Assembly: GCA_938074515.1 (NCBI GenBank)
Contig: CALJFV010000181.1
Location: 1 to 13,347 of the forward strand
Length of the DNA: 13,347 bases
Reading direction: 5' to 3'
From: an uncultured Flavobacteriaceae bacterium
GTDB taxonomy: Bacteria; Bacteroidota; Bacteroidia; Flavobacteriales; Flavobacteriaceae
In this document: positions 7,483 to 13,054 of the stretch, piece by piece
How positions within the stretch are numbered: the stretch's first letter is position 1
Layout: each line of letters opens with the position of its first letter
Translations under genes and position numbers: made by a program
Notes under the pieces: generated by a model
Database searches by the model: none
The model's input: only the letters and a program-made list of their open reading frames with translations
What the model was told of the DNA's origin: nothing

Positions 7483-7487
7483 CAAAA

Positions 7488-7514
7488 GGCCCCGAGTATC
7501 CGGGGCCTTTTTTT
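7488..7514 (+). terminator. Intrinsic terminator after tRNA-Leu
   Basis: GGCCCCG (7488-7494) and CGGGGCC (7501-7507) form a GC-only stem with a six-base loop, followed by seven Ts (7508-7514). It is a strong Rho-independent terminator, only 20 bases before the gpx start codon. Confidence 0.85.
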
Positions 7515-7534
7515 ATCTTTACCAAAAAAAAGCT

Positions 7535-8083
7535 ATGCTACGAATGTTATTCGGAGGACTATTGTGTTTCTCCGCCTTTGGATGTGCCCAAAGTACCTCA
7601 GCACAAGAACCTACAGAATCTATTTATGATATTGCTTTAGAAGGCATCGATGGTAAACCATTGGATTTGTCTCAATACAAAGGCAAGAAAATCCTCTTTG
7701 TCAATGTGGCTTCGGAGTGTGGGTTCACAGGTCAATACGACGGGCATCAAGAGCTGTATGAAAACTACAAGAACAAACTGGTCATCATCGGTTTGCCATG
7801 TAATCAATTTGGGGGCCAAGAGCCGGGTAGCGAGCAGGAAATCCAAAGCTTTTGTCGCGCAAATTACGGAGTAGAATTTCCTATGACCGAGAAAATAGAA
7901 GTCAAAGGCCCAGGACAGCATCCGCTCTATCAATGGTTGACCCAAAAAGCCAAAAACGGTTCCCAAGATTCTTCCGTAAAGTGGAATTTCCAAAAGTACT
8001 TAGTTGACGAGCAAGGACGACTAGTGGACTTCTTTTATTCGATCACCAAGCCAAACAGCAGTAAGATCACCAGTCTTTTATAA
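7535..8083 (+). CDS. Exported Cys-type glutathione peroxidase family protein
   Basis: A 182-residue peroxidase of the glutathione peroxidase fold, which reduces hydrogen peroxide or lipid hydroperoxides. The N-terminus MLRMLFGGLLCFSAFGC has a signal peptide; C17 could be lipidated, although AFGC is a loose lipobox, or signal peptidase I could cut near STSAQ. The peroxidatic residue is C62 in VASECGFT (cysteine, not selenocysteine), the catalytic glutamine is Q95 in CNQFGGQEPGS, and the tryptophan/asparagine lie in VKWNFQKYLV. C107 in SFCRANYG is placed like the resolving cysteine of thioredoxin-dependent members, so thioredoxin is a likelier reductant than glutathione. The frame is open upstream through the tRNAs, so the ATG at 7535 was chosen from the signal peptide. 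No good separate promoter fits between the tRNA-Leu terminator and the ATG. Confidence 0.9.
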   Translation: MLRMLFGGLLCFSAFGCAQSTSAQEPTESIYDIALEGIDGKPLDLSQYKGKKILFVNVASECGFTGQYDGHQELYENYKNKLVIIGLPCNQFGGQEPGSEQEIQSFCRANYGVEFPMTEKIEVKGPGQHPLYQWLTQKAKNGSQDSSVKWNFQKYLVDEQGRLVDFFYSITKPNSSKITSLL

Positions 8084-8116
8084 TCAAGGCCTTTAGGTCT
8101 CAGGTTTGTCGCAAAT

Positions 8117-8140
8117 TGACTTTGACCAGTCATAACTTTG
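8117..8140 (+). promoter_or_regulatory. sulP promoter -7 element with adjoining dyad
   Basis: A perfect TAACTTTG lies at 8133-8140, which would place the transcription start near 8147, 18 bases before the ATG at 8165. No TTTG sits at the usual distance (the nearest is 24 bases upstream). Directly upstream is TGACT-N6-AGTCA (8117-8132), a candidate operator that could bring an activator or repressor to this promoter. Confidence 0.4.
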
Positions 8141-8164
8141 TTTTGCCTGATTCAAATTCAATTC

Positions 8165-9739
8165 ATGAAGAAATATTTTAACCTGTTTGATTTTAAGCAA
8201 AAAGTAGATTATAAAATTGAGGTTCTGTCGGGGCTTACGGTAGCACTAGCCTTGGTTCCTGAAGCCGTAGCATTCGCGCTATTAGCCGGCTTGTCTCCAC
8301 TGACGGGACTTTATGCAGCCTTTATGATGGGGCTAGTGACCGCTATTTTTGGGGGTCGTCCAGGAATGATCTCGGGGGCTACTGGTGCTGTGGCTATTGT
8401 TTTTGTAGGGCTTATCGCCCAATTACGAGTGTTATATCCGGAAATGGGTCTGGAACAAATCACCCAGTACGTCTTTTTGACGGTCATTCTTGGGGGTGTT
8501 TTTCAATTGATTTTCGGGGTTTTACGTTTGGGAAAGTTTATCCGTCTGGTGCCACAACCGGTAATCTTTGGTTTTGTTAATGGTTTGGCGGTGATCATCT
8601 TTATGGCTCAATTGCCACAATTTACCATAGACAGCACGGATCCTAATGCCCCGTGGATGCACGGAGAGGCCTTATACAGTTTTCTAGCTCTAGTAGTCTT
8701 AGCCATTTTAATTGTTTGGGGCTTGCCTAAATTGACCAAAGCCTTCCCTTCAGGTTTAGCTGCGATATTAACCATTTTTGGAATCGTTTACTTTTTTGAT
8801 ATTACAACCTCAACAGTGGGGGATATTGCCTCTGTCCAAGGAGGATTTCCGATGCCGTCTTTTCCAGATGTACCGCTGAATTTAGCCACCTTTCTGTTGA
8901 TTTTGCCTTGTGCAGCAATCGTTGCCGGGGTGGGGCTCATCGAAAGTCTTCTGACCTTGAATATAGTCGATGAAATCACTCAGACCAGAGGTCGAGGCAA
9001 TAAGGAGGCTGTAGCCCAGGGCAGTGCCAATATTCTCTCGGGTCTTTTCCTTGGGATGGGCGGTTGCGCCATGATCGGTCAGAGTTTAATCAATATTTCT
9101 TCCGGATCTAGAGCCCGTTTGTCGGGGATTGTGGCCGCAGTGATGCTCCTGGTTTTTGTCATGTTTGGGGCGCCCATTATTGAACGTCTGCCTATGGCAG
9201 CTCTTACGGGATTGATGATTATGGTCGCCGTGGGAACCTTTGAATGGGCCAGTTTTAGGGCGCTGAACAAGATGCCAAAATCTGATATTTTTGTGATGGT
9301 CCTTGTGACTTTGGTGACTGTGCTGTCTCATAACTTAGCCATCGCCGTGCTCATTGGGGTGGTTATATCGGCTTTGGTTTTCGCTTGGGATAATTCTAAA
9401 AGAATACGTGCCCGAAAACACATAGATGATAAAGGTGTTAAGCACTATGAAATATACGGGCCGTTGTTTTTTGGTTCGATAAGTGTCTTTAATGAAAAAT
9501 TTGACCTTCAAAATGACCCAGATGAGGTAGTGATTGATTTTCAAGAAAGTCGTGTGGTGGATATGTCTGCTATTGAGGCACTTAATGCGCTTACCGAGCG
9601 TTATGCGGCCCTAGGCAAAACGGTTCACCTTAAACATCTCAGTGGGGATTGCCGTCAGTTGTTGCACAATGCAGAGAAGATCATCGAGGTCAATGTAATG
9701 GAAGATCCTCAATACAAGGTCGTTACAGATGATTTGTAG
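8165..9739 (+). CDS. SulP-family anion transporter with C-terminal STAS domain
   Basis: A 524-residue inner-membrane protein of the SulP (SLC26-like) family. Residues about 20-410 are hydrophobic and form the transport domain; family hallmarks include VALALVPEAVAFALLAGLSPLTGLYAA near the N-terminus and GGRPGMISGATGAVAIV, which would form the anion site. Residues about 425-524 are a STAS domain (YEIYGPLFFGS, then VIDFQESRVVDMSAIEAL, where the serine of DMSA is at the position phosphorylated in some STAS proteins). Known family substrates are sulfate, bicarbonate and dicarboxylates; sequence alone does not decide. The start ATG at 8165 gives MKKYFNLFDFKQKVDYK, typical for the family; an upstream in-frame ATG at 8138 overlaps the predicted promoter. 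No sulfate assimilation or carbonic anhydrase gene is adjacent. Confidence 0.92.
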   Translation: MKKYFNLFDFKQKVDYKIEVLSGLTVALALVPEAVAFALLAGLSPLTGLYAAFMMGLVTAIFGGRPGMISGATGAVAIVFVGLIAQLRVLYPEMGLEQITQYVFLTVILGGVFQLIFGVLRLGKFIRLVPQPVIFGFVNGLAVIIFMAQLPQFTIDSTDPNAPWMHGEALYSFLALVVLAILIVWGLPKLTKAFPSGLAAILTIFGIVYFFDITTSTVGDIASVQGGFPMPSFPDVPLNLATFLLILPCAAIVAGVGLIESLLTLNIVDEITQTRGRGNKEAVAQGSANILSGLFLGMGGCAMIGQSLINISSGSRARLSGIVAAVMLLVFVMFGAPIIERLPMAALTGLMIMVAVGTFEWASFRALNKMPKSDIFVMVLVTLVTVLSHNLAIAVLIGVVISALVFAWDNSKRIRARKHIDDKGVKHYEIYGPLFFGSISVFNEKFDLQNDPDEVVIDFQESRVVDMSAIEALNALTERYAALGKTVHLKHLSGDCRQLLHNAEKIIEVNVMEDPQYKVVTDDL

Positions 9740-9789
9740 CACTCATTCATGTCTGGGGTCTTTTATGGTTTTCTAGTCAATTTTGATCT

Positions 9790-9814
9790 ATTGAAAATGT
9801 TTTCGATATTTTTT
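9790..9814 (+). terminator. Weak terminator candidate after sulP
   Basis: ATTGAAA (9790-9796) can pair with TTTCGAT (9801-9807) around an ATGT loop, followed by ATTTTTT. The stem has few GC pairs, so termination would be weak. Confidence 0.3.
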
Positions 9815-9823
9815 GATCGGAAT

Positions 9824-9855
9824 TTTGGAGAATTAAAAAACACCGATTACTTTTA
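9824..9855 (+). promoter_or_regulatory. Promoter of the trp leader-trpB2 unit
   Basis: TTTG (9824-9827), a 20-base spacer and TACTTTTA (9848-9855): one mismatch to the Bacteroidota consensus. The predicted transcription start is about 9860-9862, practically at the leader-peptide ATG (9861), which would make the leader mRNA leaderless. Confidence 0.6.
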
Positions 9856-9860
9856 TATCA

Positions 9861-9917
9861 ATGAAAAAACAATATTTAAATAACATCTGGTGGTGCCACG
9901 AAACGTCCGTCTCGTGA
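9861..9917 (+). CDS. Tryptophan leader peptide (18 residues, tandem Trp codons)
   Basis: The small frame MKKQYLNNIWWCHETSVS ends with TGA at 9915-9917. Residues 10 and 11 are consecutive TGG codons (9888-9893). It is followed 28 bases later by a strong terminator hairpin and then by a TrpB2-type tryptophan synthase gene. A short frame with paired codons for the end product, placed between a promoter and a terminator ahead of a biosynthetic gene, is the hallmark of ribosome-mediated attenuation as in the E. coli trp operon. When charged tRNA-Trp is scarce the ribosome should stall at 9888-9893; when it is plentiful the ribosome reaches the stop codon. The assignment is inference from layout but is strongly self-consistent. 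Confidence 0.8.
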   Translation: MKKQYLNNIWWCHETSVS

Positions 9918-9921
9918 ACTA

Positions 9922-9974
9922 GCCTTTGTTATATCAATATATAAAGCCCGTCGTTCGCGACGGGCTTTTTTTTT
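9922..9974 (+). promoter_or_regulatory. Tryptophan attenuator: antiterminator and terminator hairpins
   Basis: Terminator: GCCCGTCG (9946-9953), loop TTCG, CGACGGGC (9958-9965), nine Ts (9966-9974), with AAA just before the stem able to pair with the Ts. Antiterminator: GC and TTTGT (9922-9929, one bulged C) pair with ATAAAGC (9941-9947), and ATA (9931-9933) with TAT (9938-9940), around a TCAA loop; this takes AAAGC from the 5' arm of the terminator. A ribosome stopped at the TGA (9915-9917) would cover roughly to 9930 and block the antiterminator; one stalled on the Trp codons would leave it free. A further hairpin CACGA (9897-9901)/TCGTG (9912-9916) could act as the pause or protector stem. 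Terminator certain by form, switching inferred. Confidence 0.75.
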
Positions 9975-10005
9975 AACCTGAATCGAAACCCAAAATCCAA
10001 TCATC

Positions 10006-11367
10006 ATGGAACGAAAAATTCTTCTAAGCGAAAAAGAAATCCCAGAGCAATGGTATAACATCATTGCCGACATGCCGAACAAACCGCTGCCGCCTTTGCA
10101 TCCAGGAACTCTGGAGCCGATTGGGCCAGAGGCGCTAGCGCCCTTATTTCCTATGGAGCTCATCAAGCAGGAGGTCACTACAGATAAATACGTGACCATC
10201 CCCGATGAGGTGCGCCATATTTATAGTATTTGGCGTCCCACGCCCATGTTTCGCGCTTATAATTTGGAGAAATTATTAGACACCCCTGCTAAGATTTATT
10301 ATAAGTACGAAGGGGTAAGCCCGACGGGTTCGCACAAGCCGAATACTGCAGTTCCCCAAGCCTACTACAACAAAATGGAAGGGGTCAAAAAAATAACCAC
10401 CGAGACTGGAGCAGGCCAGTGGGGGAGTGCTCTGAGCTTTGCATGTCAGCACTTTGGCATCGAATGCGAAGTTTATATGGTACGTCTTTCCTATGATCAC
10501 AAGCCTTACCGCAAAGTCATGATGAATACTTGGGGGGCCAAAGTGCATCCATCGCCTTCTGAGGCTACTGAGATTGGTAAGAAAATTTTAGCCGAGTATC
10601 CCGATACTACAGGTTCTTTGGGAATCGCCATTTCCGAGGCAATTGAAGTCGCGGCTAAAGACGAGCATACTAAATATGCCTTAGGGAGTGTATTGAACCA
10701 TGTAAAACTCCATCAAACCATCATCGGTCAAGAAGCCATCAAGCAGATGGAGAAGGCTGGAGATATGCCGGATATTGTGATTGCTCCTTTTGGTGGAGGC
10801 TCTAATTTTGCTGGGCTGGCCTTTCCGTTTTTACGACTGAATTTTGACGAGGGCCGTAACATCAGATGTATCGCCAGTGAGCCTGCTTCTTGTCCAAAAC
10901 TGACCCGCGGGGTGTTCCGTTATGATTTTGGCGATACAGCCGGTATGACTCCACTACTGCCCATGTATACTTTGGGGCATGATTTTGTGCCCGCGCCAAT
11001 CCACGCAGGTGGTTTGCGCTATCACGGGGCAGGGGTAATCGTGAGTCAACTCCTCAAGGATAAGCTAATCGAAGCGCGGGCCCATGACAACCTCGAAGTC
11101 TTTTCGGCAGGGGTTAAATTTGCTCAAGCCGAAGGGATCATTCCAGCGCCTGAAGCCGCGCACGGTATTGCTACGGCCATTGCGGAGGCCGAAAAGTGTA
11201 AGCAGGAAGGGGTGTCACGAACGATACTTGTTAACCTTTGCGGTCATGGGAATTTTGACATGAAAGCCTATCAGGATTATTTTGCGGGTAACATTGTCAA
11301 GCACGAGCTCACCCAAAAGGAGATCGAGGCGTCTATTGCTAAACTCACCACCCCATTAATCCCATAA
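10006..11367 (+). CDS. trpB2: Tryptophan synthase beta chain, TrpB2 type
   Basis: A 453-residue pyridoxal-phosphate enzyme that joins indole with serine to make tryptophan. The length of about 450 and the extended N-terminus (MERKILLSEKEIPEQWYNI) mark the TrpB2 subgroup rather than TrpB1 (about 400), which normally pairs with TrpA. K111 in GSHKPN is the cofactor lysine, E133 in TETGAGQWGSAL is the catalytic glutamate and GGGSN (263-267) binds the cofactor phosphate. No trpA or other trp gene is adjacent. The start ATG at 10006 lies 31 bases after the attenuator T-tract. Upstream leader codons for tryptophan argue that the gene is part of tryptophan supply, perhaps by indole salvage or as a second beta chain. 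It ends with its own terminator. Confidence 0.95.
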   Translation: MERKILLSEKEIPEQWYNIIADMPNKPLPPLHPGTLEPIGPEALAPLFPMELIKQEVTTDKYVTIPDEVRHIYSIWRPTPMFRAYNLEKLLDTPAKIYYKYEGVSPTGSHKPNTAVPQAYYNKMEGVKKITTETGAGQWGSALSFACQHFGIECEVYMVRLSYDHKPYRKVMMNTWGAKVHPSPSEATEIGKKILAEYPDTTGSLGIAISEAIEVAAKDEHTKYALGSVLNHVKLHQTIIGQEAIKQMEKAGDMPDIVIAPFGGGSNFAGLAFPFLRLNFDEGRNIRCIASEPASCPKLTRGVFRYDFGDTAGMTPLLPMYTLGHDFVPAPIHAGGLRYHGAGVIVSQLLKDKLIEARAHDNLEVFSAGVKFAQAEGIIPAPEAAHGIATAIAEAEKCKQEGVSRTILVNLCGHGNFDMKAYQDYFAGNIVKHELTQKEIEASIAKLTTPLIP

Positions 11368-11421
11368 GCTGCTATGATTTAAAGTTTAATATGTTGTTTA
11401 ATTAGTTGTTTTGGTTAATGC

Positions 11422-11463
11422 CTCACCCCTGAATCAGTTGCTTGGTTTGGGGGTGAGTTTTTT
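11422..11463 (+). terminator. Terminator of trpB2
   Basis: CTCACCCC (11422-11429) pairs with GGGGTGAG (11450-11457) across a 20-base loop, followed by six Ts (11458-11463). The stem is perfect; the loop is long but the form is that of an intrinsic terminator. Confidence 0.75.
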
Positions 11464-11489
11464 GACACCTTAACTGGAAAAAAATATGA

Positions 11490-11702
11490 CTACGAGTTAT
11501 TAAAGGACTCAAAGAATTCGGATAAGGAAACATCAAGGGCCTCACAGATTTGTGACAGAACTTGAATGGAGACATTGGTATTACCCTTTTCGATGATGCC
11601 AATATACTTTCGATCTAGTTCGGCTAGATGTGATAATCCTTCCTGAGACAGCCCAATTTTTAAGCGAAGTTCTTTGATGCGTTTTGCGACTTTCTCATTC
11701 AT
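11490..11702 (-). CDS. Small XRE-family regulator, C-protein-like
   Basis: A 70-residue single-domain helix-turn-helix protein (MNEKVAKRIKELRLKIGLSQ...). The HTH is SQEGLSHLAELDRKYIGIIE, followed by the KGNTNVSIQVLSQICEALDV segment of Cro/CI-type dimers. The R-x-YIGxIEKGxxNVSI pattern is the one common in controller (C) proteins of restriction-modification systems, but no restriction or methylase gene is in the window, so it is an orphan here. A TTG two codons upstream is a less likely start than the ATG at 11700-11702. A promoter-like CTTG-N20-TATCATTG lies just upstream (11706-11737) and a 22-base perfect palindrome sits beyond it. Autoregulation is probable by analogy with C proteins; targets are unknown. 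Confidence 0.85.
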   Translation of the reverse strand: MNEKVAKRIKELRLKIGLSQEGLSHLAELDRKYIGIIEKGNTNVSIQVLSQICEALDVSLSEFFESFNNS

Positions 11703-11705
11703 ATA

Positions 11706-11737
11706 CAATGATAGTTTGAATGTCTCGCTTGGTCAAG
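11706..11737 (-). promoter_or_regulatory. Promoter candidate of the XRE regulator
   Basis: On the minus strand CTTG (11734-11737), 20 bases, TATCATTG (11706-11713), one mismatch in each element. Transcription would begin at or very near the ATG (11702), suggesting a leaderless mRNA, which is common for C-protein genes. Confidence 0.4.
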
Positions 11738-11755
11738 GATTCCGGTGGGGTAGGT

Positions 11756-11777
11756 CCTCGAATTTATAAATTCGAGG
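11756..11777. repeat. 22-base perfect palindrome upstream of the XRE regulator
   Basis: CCTCGAATTTA at 11756-11766 is followed directly by its exact reverse complement TAAATTCGAGG (11767-11777). It is not followed by a T-tract in either direction, so it is not a terminator. Its place about 20 bases upstream of the -33 element and 54 bases before the regulator ATG suits an operator for this XRE protein. The region from 11778 to 11890 shows nothing else I can name apart from a small AAGAA-TAT-TTCTT dyad near 11793. Confidence 0.55.
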
Positions 11778-11894
11778 CAAAAAAAGACAATAAGAATATT
11801 TCTTGTTTATGTCCAATAAATGTTGTTCACGCCAAAAGCCTTGTAGCTGGTGACTTTTAGATGGTATGTTTGTTGAAATTATGAAGAACGAGTT

Positions 11895-11927
11895 TTTAGG
11901 CCTTAAATTTCTGTATCTTTATTTTTG
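11895..11927 (+). promoter_or_regulatory. Promoter of the beta-barrel protein gene
   Basis: TTTA (11895-11898), 21 bases, and a perfect TATTTTTG (11920-11927). Transcription would start near 11934, giving an untranslated leader of about 69 bases ending in an A/C-rich stretch (AACAACAAATG) that replaces a Shine-Dalgarno sequence. Confidence 0.5.
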
Positions 11928-12002
11928 GTGTTCAGAGGAATTTGAAAACTGGGTAATTCACTGAAAATGATTACCGTTATTATTAACCAAAAACAACAAC
12001 AA

Positions 12003-12587
12003 ATGAAAAAACTGATTTTTTTAATGGCTGCCTTAGTTTCTTTTGGAGCGATGGCACAAGATTCTAAAGCCTATTTGGCACTGAATGTGGGGGCATCATT
12101 CCCCGGTGGTGATCTTGCAGATGAGGTTGAGCTCGGCACAGGCTTTGACTTTAATGTAAACTTTGGATATCGTTTTACTGAAAGTATTGGTGCAACACTT
12201 ACTTATGGCGCGGCGGCAAGTACTTTCGAAGATGACGGAGGGGACACTGCAGCCTTTGGCGCGGGTTATCTGGGAGCTGGCCCTATGTATACGGTGGCTC
12301 TTGGGGACAATATCGCTTGGGATATTAAGCCTCAATATGTTTTTTCACTTGCTGGTGTAGCGGATTACGAAGGCGGTGATTTTGATTCAACGCTTAAAGG
12401 AAATGGATGGATGCTGGGTCAATCATTCGTCTTTGGATTTGATCAAGGATTTAAATTTTCTGTGAATCTTGATTACTTAAGTGGAAAGTATAACACTATA
12501 GAGGTGGATGGAGAGTCATTTGATATCGACAGTGATAACGCTTACTCGCACTTCACAATTGGTGTAGGCGCTCGCTATAACTTTTAA
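12003..12587 (+). CDS. Small outer-membrane beta-barrel protein
   Basis: A 194-residue protein with a clear signal peptide MKKLIFLMAALVSFGAMAQ (cleavage after AMA, or AMAQ) followed by alternating polar/hydrophobic segments ending in aromatic residues. It closes with FTIGVGARYNF, the C-terminal phenylalanine strand typical of barrels recognised by the Bam machinery. The length fits an eight-stranded barrel of the OmpX/OmpW/outer-membrane-protein beta-barrel type. Acidic loops (EDDGGDTA, DYEGGDFD, DGESFDIDSD) are probably surface exposed. An upstream in-frame ATG at 11967 would add MITVIINQKQQQ and block the signal peptide, so I chose 12003. Function unknown: such proteins may be structural, adhesive or small-molecule channels. 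It has its own promoter and terminator. Confidence 0.85.
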   Translation: MKKLIFLMAALVSFGAMAQDSKAYLALNVGASFPGGDLADEVELGTGFDFNVNFGYRFTESIGATLTYGAAASTFEDDGGDTAAFGAGYLGAGPMYTVALGDNIAWDIKPQYVFSLAGVADYEGGDFDSTLKGNGWMLGQSFVFGFDQGFKFSVNLDYLSGKYNTIEVDGESFDIDSDNAYSHFTIGVGARYNF

Positions 12588-12621
12588 TATTGAAATTCGA
12601 GATTTATCGGTTCAATATTAA
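12584..12621 (+). repeat. 11-base inverted repeat overlapping the stop codon of the barrel gene
   Basis: TTAATATTGAA (12584-12594) and TTCAATATTAA (12611-12621) are exact inverted copies around a 16-base loop. The left arm includes the TAA stop (12585-12587). As RNA it would form an AT-rich stem just upstream of the terminator and may protect the 3' end. Confidence 0.5.
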
Positions 12622-12630
12622 CCATAAAAA

Positions 12631-12654
12631 AACCCTCACATTGGTGAGGGTTTT
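12631..12654 (+). terminator. Terminator of the barrel gene
   Basis: AACCCTCAC and GTGAGGGTT form a nine-pair stem with an ATTG loop, followed by TT and a G-interrupted T-tract. The A-run before the stem could also make it work in the other direction. Confidence 0.85.
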
Positions 12655-12702
12655 GTTTTGGAATAAAAATATTAACTTGTAGCATCTAACCTTTAATTAC
12701 AT

Positions 12703-13029
12703 ATGTATATGAACTTTAAAGCACTTATACTTTTTACAATACTTGGAATGACGTGTTTAAACATTAACGCCGGAGTTCCAGTGATGCGAGATTATAATTC
12801 CTCTTCGGCCTCCTCTGCTGAAATAATGGTTTCAGATTCCGCGGATGTTCTAAATTCAGCGCCAATACCATTAGTTGCATCGACTGTTAATTGGGGTGGC
12901 TTTGCCATGGGATTGTTGCTGGGTTTAGTTGGGGTTATACTCGCGCATATTTTTTCTTCAGATAGGACATTCCGAAAAAGTAGTTGGTATGGGTTTGGCG
13001 TATTACTCATAGTATTGTTACTCCTCTAA
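12703..13029 (+). CDS. Small membrane protein with signal peptide, unknown function
   Basis: A 108-residue protein that I cannot name. The N-terminus (MYMNFKALILFTILGMTCLNINAG) is a signal peptide or first membrane segment; a second in-frame ATG at 12709 is an equally good start. A serine-rich polar stretch (about residues 28-50) follows, then the hydrophobic WGGFAMGLLLGLVGVILAHIF (about 64-84), a charged SSDRTFRKSSW loop and a last hydrophobic tail ending LLIVLLLL. It resembles small Bacteroidota proteins with a GLLLGLxGV helix, a basic loop and a terminal helix, seen often with secreted or lipoprotein genes; this comparison is from memory. The next gene starts 25 bases after its stop, and a terminator-like hairpin lies inside that gene. 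Confidence 0.65.
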   Translation: MYMNFKALILFTILGMTCLNINAGVPVMRDYNSSSASSAEIMVSDSADVLNSAPIPLVASTVNWGGFAMGLLLGLVGVILAHIFSSDRTFRKSSWYGFGVLLIVLLLL

Positions 13030-13054
13030 ATAGGCAAATCAATTGAAGATAAAT

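Noticed and set aside
7138..7485. Minus-strand frame of 115 codons across the tRNA genes
   Set aside because: It is antisense to two clear tRNAs and the mutS end; its tRNA-derived peptide is a common mis-annotation.
7316..7534. Upstream extension of the gpx frame
   Set aside because: It runs through tRNA-Gly, tRNA-Leu and both hairpins; the ATG at 7535 begins a normal signal peptide.
9876..10199. Minus-strand frame of 107 codons over the trp leader and the start of trpB2
   Set aside because: Antisense to the attenuator and the well-conserved TrpB2 N-terminus; no family features.
11490..11702. A toxin-antitoxin or restriction-modification system around the XRE protein
   Set aside because: No partner toxin, nuclease or methylase frame is present on either side.
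11756..11777. The 22-base palindrome as a terminator
   Set aside because: No T-tract follows on either strand; an operator is more plausible.
11881..11964. A 27-codon frame (MKNEFLGLKF...) before the barrel gene, containing two Trp codons
   Set aside because: It overlaps the predicted promoter, the Trp codons are not adjacent, and no terminator or antiterminator follows it.
12792..13010. Minus-strand frame of 72 codons opposite the small membrane-protein gene
   Set aside because: It lacks hydrophobic or domain features, and the plus-strand frame has a signal peptide and membrane helices.
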